Program-made: the position numbers and the translations under genes
The notes under the pieces: model-generated
The model's database searches: none
What the model was told of the DNA's origin: nothing
Seen by the model: only the letters and a program-made list of their open reading frames with translations
Shown: one piece after another, positions 41,227 to 51,316 of the stretch
Position numbering within the stretch: the stretch's first letter is position 1
Layout: each line of letters begins with the position of its first letter
Origin: Arthrobacter sp. M4
Lineage (GTDB): Bacteria; Actinomycetota; Actinomycetes; Actinomycetales; Micrococcaceae
Direction: 5' to 3'
NCBI RefSeq assembly: GCF_020251205.1
Contig: NZ_JAIWYX010000020.1
Span: forward strand, 1-59,704
DNA length: 59,704 bases

Positions 41227-42968
41227 GCTGCCTCCTCCGCCGTGAGCTGCGAGGTCACAATCTCGCGGTACGTCTCCGAAGTCTCCATAAGCTCACGGTG
41301 AGTTCCGCGCCCAACAATCCTGCCGTCGTCGAGCACCACGATCTGGTCCGCGTCCATGATGCTGGAGACGCGCTGGGCGATGACCACCATCGTGGCGCCG
41401 TTGGTGTGCTGTTTGAGCGCTTGCCGGAGCCGGGCGTCGGTGGCGGTGTCCAGTGAGGAGAAAGAGTCGTCGAAGATGTAGAGTTCGGGGCGTTTTACCA
41501 GCGCCCGGGCGATGGCGAGCCGTTGCCGCTGCCCTCCGGAAACGTTGGTGCCGCCCTGTGAAATGGGGGCTTCCAGGCCGCCGTCCATTTGCTCAACGAA
41601 GTCCTGCGCCTGCGCCACGGCGAGCGCCTGCCACAGTTCCTCTTCAGTGGCGTCGGGCTTTCCGTAAAGCAGGTTGCTGCGCACCGTCCCGGAAAACAGG
41701 TATGGCTTCTGCGGTACCAGCCCGATGTGCCCCCAGAGCCGGTCCGGATGCAGTTCCCGGATATCGACGCCGTCCATCCGCACCGAGCCGCTGGTGGTGT
41801 CGAATAGCCGCGGCATGAGGTTGACGAGTGTCGTCTTTCCGGCGCCAGTACTGCCGATGATCGCCGTCGTCTGCCCCGCCCGGGCGGTGAAAGTGACGTC
41901 GTTGAGGACGGGCTGCTGCGCGCCCGGGTAGGCGAAGCCCACCCCGCTCAGTTCCAGTTCGCCGCGCAGCTGCCGCCCGGCTGCGGCTTCCGTGACAGGG
42001 TTCGACGGCGGCCGGACGCTGGATTCGGTCTCCAGCACCTCGCCGATACGGTCGGCAGAGACGGAGGCCCGCGGAATCATCACAGCCATGAACGTTGCCA
42101 TCATGACCGACATCAGGATCTGCATGAGGTAGCTGAGGAAGGCGATGAGGGTGCCTACCTGCATGGAGCCGTCGTCGATCCGGAAAGAACCGAACCAGAT
42201 CACCGCCACACTGGATATGTTCAGCACCAGCATCACCACGGGGAACATCAGCGCCATAAGCCGGCCGGCCCGCAGCGCAACGTCCGTGACGTCGTCGTTC
42301 GCCAGCCGGAAACGGTCTGTTTCCAGCCCTTCCCGGACGAACGCCCGAACCACCCGGATGCCGGTGAGCTGCTCCCGGAGGACGCGGTTCACGGTGTCGA
42401 TCCGGACCTGCATCTTCCGGAACAGCGGGACCATCCGGGTGACGATCAACCCCACCGCCGCCAGCAGCACGGGAACGCAGACCGCGATGAGCCAAGACAG
42501 TTGCGCGTCCTGGCGGATGGCCATGATGACGCCTCCGATGCTGAGCATTGGAGCCGCCACCATCATGGTGCAGGACATCAGGACCAGCTGCTGCACCTGC
42601 TGGACGTCATTGGTGGTGCGGGTAATGAGCGAGGGCGCACCAAACTTGGACACTTCCTGCTCGGAAAACTCGCCCACCCGCATGAAGATGGCATCCCGGA
42701 GGTCACGGCCCAGGCTCATTGCCGCCTTGGCGCCGAAATACACGGCTATAACCGAACAGGCGATTTGCAAGAGGGTGATGAACAGCATGATGCTGCCCAT
42801 ACCCAGAATGTAGGCGGTGTCGCCTTTGGCGACACCTTGGTCGATGATGTCAGCGTTGATCGTGGGCAGGTACAGCGAGGCGATTGACTGCGCCAATTGG
42901 AAGACGACGACGGCGATCAGCAGCCGCTGATGCGGCCGCAGGAATCGCAGCAATAGTTGCCACAGCAT
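41223..42968 (-). CDS. ABC exporter, fused permease/ATPase (first half of a heterodimer)
   Basis: 581 residues. Six-helix permease domain to about 310, then the ATPase: Walker A GSTGAGKTT, signature NVSGGQRQR intact, but Walker B reads LYIFDDSFSSLD with Asp in place of the catalytic Glu. This is the degenerate-site half seen in heterodimeric exporters such as BmrC or TM287. The start at 42968 is preceded by GGAGGTC. Coupled by ATGA to the second half. Confidence 0.9.
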   Translation of the reverse strand: MLWQLLLRFLRPHQRLLIAVVVFQLAQSIASLYLPTINADIIDQGVAKGDTAYILGMGSIMLFITLLQIACSVIAVYFGAKAAMSLGRDLRDAIFMRVGEFSEQEVSKFGAPSLITRTTNDVQQVQQLVLMSCTMMVAAPMLSIGGVIMAIRQDAQLSWLIAVCVPVLLAAVGLIVTRMVPLFRKMQVRIDTVNRVLREQLTGIRVVRAFVREGLETDRFRLANDDVTDVALRAGRLMALMFPVVMLVLNISSVAVIWFGSFRIDDGSMQVGTLIAFLSYLMQILMSVMMATFMAVMIPRASVSADRIGEVLETESSVRPPSNPVTEAAAGRQLRGELELSGVGFAYPGAQQPVLNDVTFTARAGQTTAIIGSTGAGKTTLVNLMPRLFDTTSGSVRMDGVDIRELHPDRLWGHIGLVPQKPYLFSGTVRSNLLYGKPDATEEELWQALAVAQAQDFVEQMDGGLEAPISQGGTNVSGGQRQRLAIARALVKRPELYIFDDSFSSLDTATDARLRQALKQHTNGATMVVIAQRVSSIMDADQIVVLDDGRIVGRGTHRELMETSETYREIVTSQLTAEEAA

Positions 42969-43137
42969 CCCGACCTCCAACCCGCACGCGTGACGTGTCC
43001 CGCGTTGCTCGAAGGCCAGTTTACGACCAGTTGCTGTGGGCAACTAGGGAGTATTCTGAGGGCGGAATCGGGCATGTTCCCCGTGTTTGGCTAGGCTAAA
43101 GAACGTTCGGCACATTCGCTTGGAAGGGACCGCATTC

Positions 43138-43974
43138 ATGGCATTCGTTAGCGTCGGAAACGAGAACAGCATTGAAATCGAGCTCTACTACGAAGATCAC
43201 GGGACCGGACAGCCCGTGGTCCTTATCCATGGATACCCCCTTGACGGATCCTCCTGGGAGAAGCAGACCGCTGCCCTCCTGAACGCGGGTTACCGCGTCA
43301 TCACCTACGACCGCAGGGGCTTTGGCAAGTCGAGCAAGCCAACCACCGGTTATGACTACGACACGTTCGCTGCCGACTTGAACGCCCTGCTCACCACTCT
43401 TGACCTGAACGATGTTGTACTGGTCGGCTTCTCGATGGGAACCGGCGAAGTGGCCCGCTACATCAGCACCTACGGCTCGGCGCGGGTGGCCAAGGCAGCA
43501 TTCCTTGGATCGCTGGAACCGTTCATGCTGCAGACCGAGGACAATCCGGAAGGCGTTCCGCAGACTGTTTTCGACGAACTGTTGGAAGCCGCCAAGGCGG
43601 ACCGCTATGCCTTCTTTACGGATTTCTTCGCGAACTTCTACAACTCGGACACGTTCCTGGGCACCCCGCGCCTGAGTGAAGAATCCGTGCGCGCCAGCTG
43701 GGCCCTCGCTGCACAGTCCGGAGCCTTCGCCTCGGTGGCCGCGCAGCCAACCTGGCTCACGGATTTCCGTGCGGACATCCCGGAGATCGACGTGCCCGCG
43801 CTGATCGTTCATGGCACGGCAGACAACATCCTCCCCATCGACGTCACAGGCCGCCGCTTCGCAGAGGCCTTGCCGTCCGCGGAGTACGTTGAGATCGAGG
43901 GCGCCCCGCACGGCATGCTGTGGACCCACGGTGCCGAGGTCAACGACGCACTCCTGCCGTTCCTGGCGAAGTAG
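43138..43974 (+). CDS. Alpha/beta hydrolase (non-haem chloroperoxidase-like)
   Basis: 278 residues. The fold pattern is clear: LIHGYPLDGSSW for the oxyanion hole, nucleophile Ser in LVGFSMGTGEV (about 99), Asp in HGTADNILP (about 225) and His in EGAPHGMLW (about 257). Its close relatives are cofactor-free esterases/perhydrolases called non-haem haloperoxidases. GGAAGGG precedes the ATG at 43138. Single gene, divergent from the ABC exporter pair; probably constitutive or stress related. Confidence 0.87.
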   Translation: MAFVSVGNENSIEIELYYEDHGTGQPVVLIHGYPLDGSSWEKQTAALLNAGYRVITYDRRGFGKSSKPTTGYDYDTFAADLNALLTTLDLNDVVLVGFSMGTGEVARYISTYGSARVAKAAFLGSLEPFMLQTEDNPEGVPQTVFDELLEAAKADRYAFFTDFFANFYNSDTFLGTPRLSEESVRASWALAAQSGAFASVAAQPTWLTDFRADIPEIDVPALIVHGTADNILPIDVTGRRFAEALPSAEYVEIEGAPHGMLWTHGAEVNDALLPFLAK

Positions 43975-43991
43975 CCTAAGAAACCGCACTA

Positions 43992-44033
43992 GGGCGGGTC
44001 CCGGCACCGGACCTCCGGAACTGAGACCCGCCC
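43992..44033 (+). terminator. Hairpin terminator after the hydrolase gene
   Basis: GGGCGGGTC (43992-44000) pairs with GACCCGCCC (44025-44033) and GTTAGTTTC follows. It lies 18 bases after the hydrolase stop and just before the rpiR-like promoter. Confidence 0.65.
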
Positions 44034-44038
44034 GTTAG

Positions 44039-44055
44039 TTTCATCTGATATGAAA
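44039..44055. promoter_or_regulatory. TTTCAT-N5-ATGAAA palindrome, likely RpiR operator
   Basis: A perfect 6-bp inverted repeat with a 5-base spacer ends 5 bases before the rpiR-like ATG. TTTC...GAAA arms are typical of RpiR-family sites and recur upstream of the ABC operon, so autoregulation is likely. Confidence 0.6.
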
Positions 44056-44060
44056 GCCGA

Positions 44061-44963
44061 ATGAACCCGTACAAGGCTGAGCCGCCCATTGGTGGCTCCC
44101 GAGCCCACATCAAGTCCATCCTTCCTTCGCTGGTCCCCAGCGAACAGCGTGTGGCGCAGCTTTGCCTGGACTCACCGGAAACCGTGGCTCGGATGTCGGT
44201 GGCGGACATGGCAGCGCAAACAGCAACCTCTCCGGCAACCATTGTCCGGGCGTGCAAGCGGATGGGCTTTGACGGGTTCCAGCACCTGCGCCAGGTTCTC
44301 CTGCGCGATTTGGGCGCGGCCGCGCGGGACCAGGCCGAGCAGGAGGGCAACGCTGCCACGGGGACCCCCGGCTCCTCTGAGCACCTGGTCACGGGCATCT
44401 TTGCCAGGGCAGCAAACGACATCCGCGGTGCCTTGGGCTCCCTTGACTTTGAATCGTTCGACGCCGCCGTCCAGGCAATTCGCAACGCCAACAGGTTGCT
44501 TGTGCTGGCCAATGGCGCCTCACTCGCTGCTGCTAAAAGCCTGGCCTTGCGTCTTTTGAGTACGGGCGTGGATTGCGAGGCCCCTGGTGACATCGTTTCG
44601 CAGCACATCATGGCCAAGCTGCTGGCGCCGGGCGATGTCTGCATCGCCGTAAGCGACAGCGGACTTAACAGTTTCACGCTGGGCGGTGCCCGGATCGCCC
44701 TCGAGCAAGGCGCCACGGTGGTTGGCGTAACGAGCTACGCCAAATCGACCCTCGCTGAACTTTCCACGCACACCTTGGTGGCGGGTGCGGAATTCCATTC
44801 CTGGAACGATCAGCTTCCCATTGGGAATATCGTCCAGATGCTGGTGCTGTCGGCGCTTCACGCCGCCGTGACCGGAGACTCGCCTGAGGTGGAGCACGCC
44901 CGGTCCGCGGTCTCCGAAGAAGTCCTGCACATCGTCGGTGAGGACACGGAAGACAAAGCGTAA
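44061..44963 (+). CDS. MurR/RpiR family transcriptional regulator
   Basis: 300 residues. N-terminal RpiR HTH (MSVADMAAQTATSPATIVRACKRMGFDGF, about 45-73) and a SIS domain (LLVLANGASLAAAKSLALRL, ICIAVSDSGLN, about 140-250). It faces downstream onto the ABC importer operon and shares TTTC/GAAA operators with it, so it is the probable local repressor, sensing a phosphorylated ligand through SIS. ATG at 44061 directly follows a palindrome, leaving little room for a ribosome site (GAAAG). Confidence 0.87.
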   Translation: MNPYKAEPPIGGSRAHIKSILPSLVPSEQRVAQLCLDSPETVARMSVADMAAQTATSPATIVRACKRMGFDGFQHLRQVLLRDLGAAARDQAEQEGNAATGTPGSSEHLVTGIFARAANDIRGALGSLDFESFDAAVQAIRNANRLLVLANGASLAAAKSLALRLLSTGVDCEAPGDIVSQHIMAKLLAPGDVCIAVSDSGLNSFTLGGARIALEQGATVVGVTSYAKSTLAELSTHTLVAGAEFHSWNDQLPIGNIVQMLVLSALHAAVTGDSPEVEHARSAVSEEVLHIVGEDTEDKA

Positions 44964-45007
44964 GTTGCCCACCCGCCGCAGAATGTTTCTTGTTGTCGCC
45001 CATGGAG

Positions 45008-45100
45008 TTTCCGTGGAAAGCACCGTCCGTTAATCTCCGACGCCCAGCCTCAGAGGGTAAGACGTTTCCTGTAGAAGTTGAAACAGGAAACATCGTTTCC
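45008..45100. promoter_or_regulatory. Cluster of TTTCC/GGAAA inverted repeats before the ABC operon
   Basis: TTTCC-GT-GGAAA (45008-45019), GTTTCCTG...CAGGAAAC (45064-45071 with 45084-45091) and GGAAAC-ATC-GTTTCC (45086-45100) overlap in the leader of the ABC ATPase gene, the last ending 13 bases before its start. They match the operator style at 44039 and are likely RpiR repression sites. Confidence 0.65.
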
Positions 45101-45113
45101 CCCGGAGGTGCTC

Positions 45114-46238
<1,125 letters not shown>

Positions 46239-46278
46239 AAATCTCCAATCACCTTCCCCCAACACCGAAGGAAAAACC

Positions 46279-47637
46279 GTGCGAACTCTCCGTTCCCTTG
46301 CACTGTCCATCGTGGCCGGTACGGCCGCCCTTACCCTCGCTGCCTGCTCCGGCGCCACGCAGGCGAGCACTGTCTCCGCGCAGATCCCGGAGCTGAAGGC
46401 CGACCAGCAGGTCGACATCACCTTTGAGAGCTACAACCTTGCCCAGGCCGGCGTCTGGACTGACACCATCAAGGGCCTGATCGCAGACTTCGAAAAGGCG
46501 CACCCCAACATCCACGTCACGGCGCAGGCCCCGCAGGGCGGCGGCGCAGCCGGTTCCAACACCGTCAGCAGCGTCCAGACGCAGCTCCTGGCCGGCAAAG
46601 CCCCGGACGTCGCCCAGCTCACGTTCGACTCCCTCGACTTCGCCGCCACGCAACTCGGCGCCAACCCGATCAGCGACCTGGTGGGCAAGGACGCCGTCGA
46701 CCAGCACCTCGCCGGCGACCACCCGTTCCACAACCGGGCCAAGACCCTGGCCGACTGGAACGGCAAAACGTATGGCATCCCGTACGTGTTCTCCACGCCC
46801 GTCCTCTTCTACAACGCCACCCAGCTGCAGGCAGCCGGGGTGCCTGCCGACGTCGACCTTTCCACGTGGGACAAGGTGCTGACGGTCGCCAAGGCAGTTA
46901 CCGCGAAGACGGGTAAGCCGTCCCTCGATGTCTCCTGCTCCGTCAAGGGCGGCAACTGGTGCATGCAGGGTGTCTTCAAGTCCAACGGTGCCGAGGTCCT
47001 GTCGGACGACCGCAAGACGATCGGCTTCGGTTCCGACGCCGCGGCGGACACCGTGGCCAAGTTGGCGGACATGTACAAGGCCGGCGTGCTCCGCAACAGC
47101 GACTCCACCAGCATGTATGAGGGCTTCGCCAAGGGCGAGACGGCCATGCAGCTGACCACTTCCGCGCTGCAGGGCATGTTTATGTCCAGCTCCGCAAAGG
47201 CCGGCTGGACCCTGAAGGCGGCAGGTATGCCCGGCTTCGGCGACAAGCCGTCCGTGCCCACCAACTCCGGCTCAGCACTCTTCATCCTCGGCCAGGACCC
47301 CGCCAAGCAGCGTGCATCCTGGGAACTCATCAAGTTCATGACCAGCGACCACGCCTACGAGCAGATCTCCAGCAAGATCGGCTACCTCCCGCTGCGCACC
47401 TCGCTCACGGAGAAGGGCGGCGCGCTCTACGACTGGGCCCAGAAGAACCCGCTCCTTGCCCCGAACCTCGCCCAGCTGGACCGGCTGCAGCCGTGGGTGT
47501 CCTATCCCGGAAACAGCTACGTGCAGGTGGACGACATCCTGGCCACCGCAATCGAAGATGTCGTCTACTACGGCAAGGACGCCAAGGCCACCATGTCCGA
47601 GGCACAGCGCAGGGCCCAGGACCTGCTCCCCCGCTAA
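46279..47637 (+). CDS. ABC importer substrate-binding lipoprotein (CUT1 / UgpB-like)
   Basis: 452 residues from GTG. Lipoprotein signal with lipobox LAAC near residue 22; mature chain anchored outside the membrane. Family-1 binding protein pattern: ITFESYNLAQAGVWTDTIKGLIADFEKAHPNIHV (about 48-81) and repeats of the two-lobed fold through KTYGIPYVFSTPVLFYN. It belongs to the group binding oligosaccharides, sn-glycerol-3-phosphate and related ligands. AAGGAAA precedes the start, 40 bases after the ATPase stop. Confidence 0.9.
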   Translation: MRTLRSLALSIVAGTAALTLAACSGATQASTVSAQIPELKADQQVDITFESYNLAQAGVWTDTIKGLIADFEKAHPNIHVTAQAPQGGGAAGSNTVSSVQTQLLAGKAPDVAQLTFDSLDFAATQLGANPISDLVGKDAVDQHLAGDHPFHNRAKTLADWNGKTYGIPYVFSTPVLFYNATQLQAAGVPADVDLSTWDKVLTVAKAVTAKTGKPSLDVSCSVKGGNWCMQGVFKSNGAEVLSDDRKTIGFGSDAAADTVAKLADMYKAGVLRNSDSTSMYEGFAKGETAMQLTTSALQGMFMSSSAKAGWTLKAAGMPGFGDKPSVPTNSGSALFILGQDPAKQRASWELIKFMTSDHAYEQISSKIGYLPLRTSLTEKGGALYDWAQKNPLLAPNLAQLDRLQPWVSYPGNSYVQVDDILATAIEDVVYYGKDAKATMSEAQRRAQDLLPR

Positions 47638-47658
47638 CCCACCACTAAGGAACTTTCC

Positions 47659-48444
47659 GTGACTACCCTTACCGAGGATTCGCTCCTCGGCGACGCCAAT
47701 CGCCCCCTTGCCGTGGGCGGAACCTACAACTTCCGCAGCACTGGTGGCTACACCGCAGCGGGGCGCGTTATCCGCGAGGGCAAGCTCTTCCGCTCCGACG
47801 GATTGCACCGCCTGACCGACGACGGTCGCGCACAGATTGCCGCGCTAGGCATTCGCCTGGTCATCGATCTGCGTGACAGTTCCGAGATCGATCGATCGCC
47901 TAGCCAACTGGATGGCCTGGCGCTGGAGTCCAGGCATAACCCCATCTTCCAGGCGGGCAGCGTGCCGGGCCTCGACGCGACAACCACGCTCATGGACATC
48001 TACCGGCTGATGATCGCACGCCACGCCGACCGCCTGGCAGGAGCAGTCCGGCTGATCGCCGACTCCGGCACTGACCCTGTGCTGGTCCACTGCACCGCGG
48101 GAAAGGACCGGACCGGCGTCGTGATCGCCCTTGCCCTGATCGCCGCGGGTGTTGACCGCGGGCAGGTCCTCCGCGACTACGCCGCCACGGAGCAGAACCT
48201 GGCCGGCGAGTGGGTGGACGCCATGCTGGCCGCGGTGGCCCAACACCCCGGCGTCGAGAATGTGGGCCCGGACCTCCGCGACATCATTGCGGCCAGCCCA
48301 GCAGCTGTGCTGGCCGCAACCTTGGAATTCATTGATCGAAGCTACGGAAGCGTCCGTGGGCTCCTGCAGACCCACGGCTTCAACGACGACGACCTGGACC
48401 GCCTCACAGCGGTCCTCACCACACCTTCACCCACCACTGCATAA
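47659..48444 (+). CDS. Tyrosine-phosphatase-like protein (Y_phosphatase3 family)
   Basis: 261 residues from GTG, no signal peptide. The cysteine phosphatase loop is HCTAGKDRTG (about 143-152: C-x5-R), with the DLRDSSE general-acid region before it and FRSTGGY/FRSDGLHRL typical of the family. Relatives include phosphoinositide and protein-tyrosine phosphatases. It sits inside the importer operon, 21 bases after the binding-protein gene, so it probably dephosphorylates the imported ligand rather than proteins (inference). Confidence 0.85.
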   Translation: MTTLTEDSLLGDANRPLAVGGTYNFRSTGGYTAAGRVIREGKLFRSDGLHRLTDDGRAQIAALGIRLVIDLRDSSEIDRSPSQLDGLALESRHNPIFQAGSVPGLDATTTLMDIYRLMIARHADRLAGAVRLIADSGTDPVLVHCTAGKDRTGVVIALALIAAGVDRGQVLRDYAATEQNLAGEWVDAMLAAVAQHPGVENVGPDLRDIIAASPAAVLAATLEFIDRSYGSVRGLLQTHGFNDDDLDRLTAVLTTPSPTTA

Positions 48445-48456
48445 GGAGTACGCACA

Positions 48457-49380
48457 ATGACGATCGAACCCCAGCACACAGCACCCCAGCACCCTACCCC
48501 TGAGCACTTCATCCTCCACATCAGCGACACACACTTTGTTGCCGACAACGACCTCCTGCACGGCAGTGTGGACAGCGACGAGAACCTCCGCCAGCTGTTC
48601 CGCGACTTCGTGAAAGCCCAGGTCCGTCCCGAGGCCATGGTGTTCACCGGCGACCTCGCCGACACCGGCCGCCCCGACGCCTACGTCCGCCTTCGCAACA
48701 TCGTGGAACCCGTGGCCGAGGAACTCGGATCCAAGGTCATTTGGGTCATGGGCAACCACGACGAACGCAGCGCCTTCCGCGCCGGGCTGCTGGACTCCGA
48801 CGCCGGACAGGAATCCGTTGACATGGTCCACGACATCAACGGCCTGCGCATCATCGCCTTGGACTCCACAGTCCCGGGCCTGCACCACGGCGAGATCACG
48901 GACGAGCAGCTCGCGTGGCTGGAAGATGTCCTGGCCACCCCCGCCCCGCACGGCACCCTGATCGCGCTGCACCACCCGCCGGTTCCCAGCCCGCTGAAGA
49001 TCATGGCGATGGTGGAGCTTCGTGAGCAGAACCGCCTGGCCAAGGTCATCGAAGGCACCGATGTGCGCGGCATCCTGGCCGGCCACCTGCACTACTCCAC
49101 GTTCTCGACCTTTGCGGGCGTCCCGGTGACAGTTGCCTCAGCCACGTGCTACACCCAGGACCTCAACGTTCCCCGGAACACGATGCGCGGCCAGGACGGC
49201 GCCCAGGCGTTCAACCTGATCCACGTCTACCAGGACCGGCTGCTCAGCTCCGTCGTCCCGATCGGCGAGTTCTCCACGGTGTACAGCGTCACGGCCGAAC
49301 AGATGGAGGCCTTCCAGAAGATGACGCTGGAAGAGGTCACCGAGGCTATGCGCGGAGACTACGCCGGAACCGCCCGGTAG
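48457..49380 (+). CDS. Calcineurin-like metallophosphoesterase (CpdA/GpdQ type)
   Basis: 307 residues, cytoplasmic. Two-metal centre residues: D and H in HISDTHFV (about 22-27), D in VFTGDLADTG (about 66), N/H in VMGNHDE (about 96), H in LIALHHPPV (about 172), and GHLHYSTF (about 209). CpdA/GpdQ members hydrolyse phosphodiesters such as cyclic AMP or glycerophosphodiesters. Placed between the phosphatase and the two permeases, so diester-to-monoester conversion of the imported ligand is likely (inference). Confidence 0.88.
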   Translation: MTIEPQHTAPQHPTPEHFILHISDTHFVADNDLLHGSVDSDENLRQLFRDFVKAQVRPEAMVFTGDLADTGRPDAYVRLRNIVEPVAEELGSKVIWVMGNHDERSAFRAGLLDSDAGQESVDMVHDINGLRIIALDSTVPGLHHGEITDEQLAWLEDVLATPAPHGTLIALHHPPVPSPLKIMAMVELREQNRLAKVIEGTDVRGILAGHLHYSTFSTFAGVPVTVASATCYTQDLNVPRNTMRGQDGAQAFNLIHVYQDRLLSSVVPIGEFSTVYSVTAEQMEAFQKMTLEEVTEAMRGDYAGTAR

Positions 49381-49408
49381 CCAAAGGCGGAAAAGGAAAC
49401 CTCTCCCA

Positions 49409-50365
49409 ATGTTTATCGAAACCCCGGGGCCGGCGGCCGCAACAGCCGCCGGCCCCGCCGGGCGCCAAGCCAGGCGAGCCGGCTCAACCCGCCCCAGCTG
49501 GAAGCCCTACCTTTACATCGCACCGGCCGTGATCCTGCTGCTCGTATGGACCTACTGGCCACTGGGCCAGACGGTCAACCTATCCTTCTACGACTGGAAC
49601 CTGATCCCCACCAAACCCAAGCAGTTCGTGGATGTGCAGAAGTACGCCAAGGTGCTGAACCTACCGGAACTGCACCAGGCCCTGCTCAACACGGCCCTGT
49701 ACATCCTGGCGTTCCTGGCCATTTCCGCGGCGCTCCCCCTGGTCTTCGCACTGCTCTCCCGCAAGGTCCAGGGCAAGGCGCGCACGGTGTACCAGGCCCT
49801 GATCTTTGTGCCGTTCCTCATCACGCCGGTTGCCACAAGCGCCATCTGGCGGTGGCTGTTTGCCCCCGAAGGCGGAACCATCCCGGCCATAGCAGCGACC
49901 CTCGGCTCACCAATGGGCAACGTGTTCCGCGACCCGAACGGCTCCATGCTGGCCGTTATTGTGATCGTCGGCTGGCAGATGCTGGGCTTCGGTGTGCTGG
50001 TGGTGTCGGCGGGCCTGGCAGGTATCAGCCCGGACTACGCAGCAGCGGCATCCATCGACGGCGCCAGCGGCTCTCAGATCACGCGCCGGATCATCATCCC
50101 GTTGCTCTCTCCGAGCCTCGTGTTCCTGTGCCTCATGACCATCCTGCTGTCGGCCCAGTGGACCTACCCCATCATCGATTTGGTCACCCAAGGCGGGCCG
50201 GGGAACTCCTCCACCAACATCTATTACCTGCTGTACCAGTTCGGCTTCCGGAATTTCGACGCCGGCCTGTCGTCCGCCGCGGGCACGCTCTTCTTCCTTG
50301 GATTTGGGCTGGTGGCCCTGGTCTTTGTGGAACTCTCCGAGCGCCTCAGCTTTTACGACAACTAG
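49409..50365 (+). CDS. ABC importer permease (CUT1, UgpA/MalF type)
   Basis: 318 residues. Six helices after an Ala/Gly/Arg N-terminal tail of about 28 residues; the EAA loop is SPDYAAAASIDGASGSQITRRIIIPLLSP (about 210-238), contacting the ATPase. Pairs with the permease 9 bases downstream. ATG at 49409 follows AAAGGAAA. Confidence 0.9.
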   Translation: MFIETPGPAAATAAGPAGRQARRAGSTRPSWKPYLYIAPAVILLLVWTYWPLGQTVNLSFYDWNLIPTKPKQFVDVQKYAKVLNLPELHQALLNTALYILAFLAISAALPLVFALLSRKVQGKARTVYQALIFVPFLITPVATSAIWRWLFAPEGGTIPAIAATLGSPMGNVFRDPNGSMLAVIVIVGWQMLGFGVLVVSAGLAGISPDYAAAASIDGASGSQITRRIIIPLLSPSLVFLCLMTILLSAQWTYPIIDLVTQGGPGNSSTNIYYLLYQFGFRNFDAGLSSAAGTLFFLGFGLVALVFVELSERLSFYDN

Positions 50366-50374
50366 GAACTCCCA

Positions 50375-51316
50375 ATGGCATTCATCACCATCGCATCGCC
50401 CACCCATTCGGGCGCAGTCCAACCGGGCGCCGTCCAACCGGGCGCCGTCCAACCGGGCGCAGTCCAACCGGGCGCCGTCCAACCGAGTGCGGCACGCCGC
50501 TTCCCGCGTTGGGTCGCCTGGTCACTGGTTCCCAGCCATGCCCTGCTGATCCTCCTCGCAGTGGCGTCCATCTTCCCGGTCTACTGGATGTTCGTCACTG
50601 CATTCCGGCCGGCGTCGGAGGCGTTATCCAATAATCCACTGCCCGGGCCGCTGAGCCTGGAGAACTTCCAGTACGTCCTGCGCACCATTCCCATCGCGGG
50701 CATGCTGGCCAACACCTTTGGCATGTCCCTGCTGCTGGCGCTTGCCCAGTTACTCGTCGCGATCCTGGCATCCTATGGTTTCGCCCGCTGGGACTTCCCC
50801 GGCAAGAAGGCCCTGTACCTGCTGTTCGTGGGTTCGTGGCTGGTGCCGTTCCAGGTGACAATGATTCCCAACTACCTCCTGGTTTCGCAGTTGGGAATGC
50901 TCAACACCATCGCGGGCGTAGTCCTGCCGCAGCTATGTTCGGCGTTCGCGGTCATGATGCTCCGGCAGCACTTGGAGGCCTTCCCCAAGGACCTGCTGGA
51001 TGCCAGCCAAATGGACGGCCGATCCTCTTGGCGGACCCTGTGGGAGGTAGTGGTCCCCAACCTCCGGCCCGCGCTTGCCGCGCTGGGAATCATGCTGTTC
51101 ATCAGCGCTTGGAACGAGTACCTCTGGCCCTCCCTGATCATGCAGAAGTCCGACGCGCTCATCCAGGTTGGCATCCGGGGCTTCCTCGGCGCCGAGGGCA
51201 ACAACTGGGGTGCCATCATGGCCGCTTCCGCGCTGGCCTGCCTGCCGATCTTCCTGATCTACATCTTCCTGCAGCGCTACGTTGTGGATGCCTTCGTGAG
51301 GTCTGGACTTAAATAG
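50375..51316 (+). CDS. ABC importer permease (CUT1, UgpE/MalG type) with GAVQP repeats
   Basis: 313 residues. Before the first helix the chain has five consecutive GAVQP/S units (about residues 13-37) encoded by a 15-bp tandem repeat, absent from ordinary family members. The rest is typical: six helices and the EAA loop FPKDLLDASQMDGRSSWRTLWEVVVP (about 205-230). With the UgpA-like permease it forms the channel of the importer. Its 3' end overlaps the convergent membrane-protein gene by 40 bases. Confidence 0.9.
   Translation: MAFITIASPTHSGAVQPGAVQPGAVQPGAVQPGAVQPSAARRFPRWVAWSLVPSHALLILLAVASIFPVYWMFVTAFRPASEALSNNPLPGPLSLENFQYVLRTIPIAGMLANTFGMSLLLALAQLLVAILASYGFARWDFPGKKALYLLFVGSWLVPFQVTMIPNYLLVSQLGMLNTIAGVVLPQLCSAFAVMMLRQHLEAFPKDLLDASQMDGRSSWRTLWEVVVPNLRPALAALGIMLFISAWNEYLWPSLIMQKSDALIQVGIRGFLGAEGNNWGAIMAASALACLPIFLIYIFLQRYVVDAFVRSGLK
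50411..50485. repeat. 15-bp coding tandem repeat, five copies
   Basis: Five units of GGCGC(A/C)GTCCAACCG run head to tail from 50411 to 50485; the third-position A/C alternates and is silent (GCA/GCC, Ala). They encode (G-A-V-Q-P)5 in the cytoplasmic N-terminus of the permease. Confidence 0.95.

Noticed and set aside
44061..44963. Possibility that the RpiR protein is a phosphosugar isomerase
   Set aside because: It has an N-terminal HTH ahead of the SIS domain and lacks the usual isomerase context.
49546..50634. Plus-strand frame of 362 codons overlapping both permeases
   Set aside because: It runs out of frame through two recognised permeases and is rich in Pro, His, Arg; a high-GC shadow frame.
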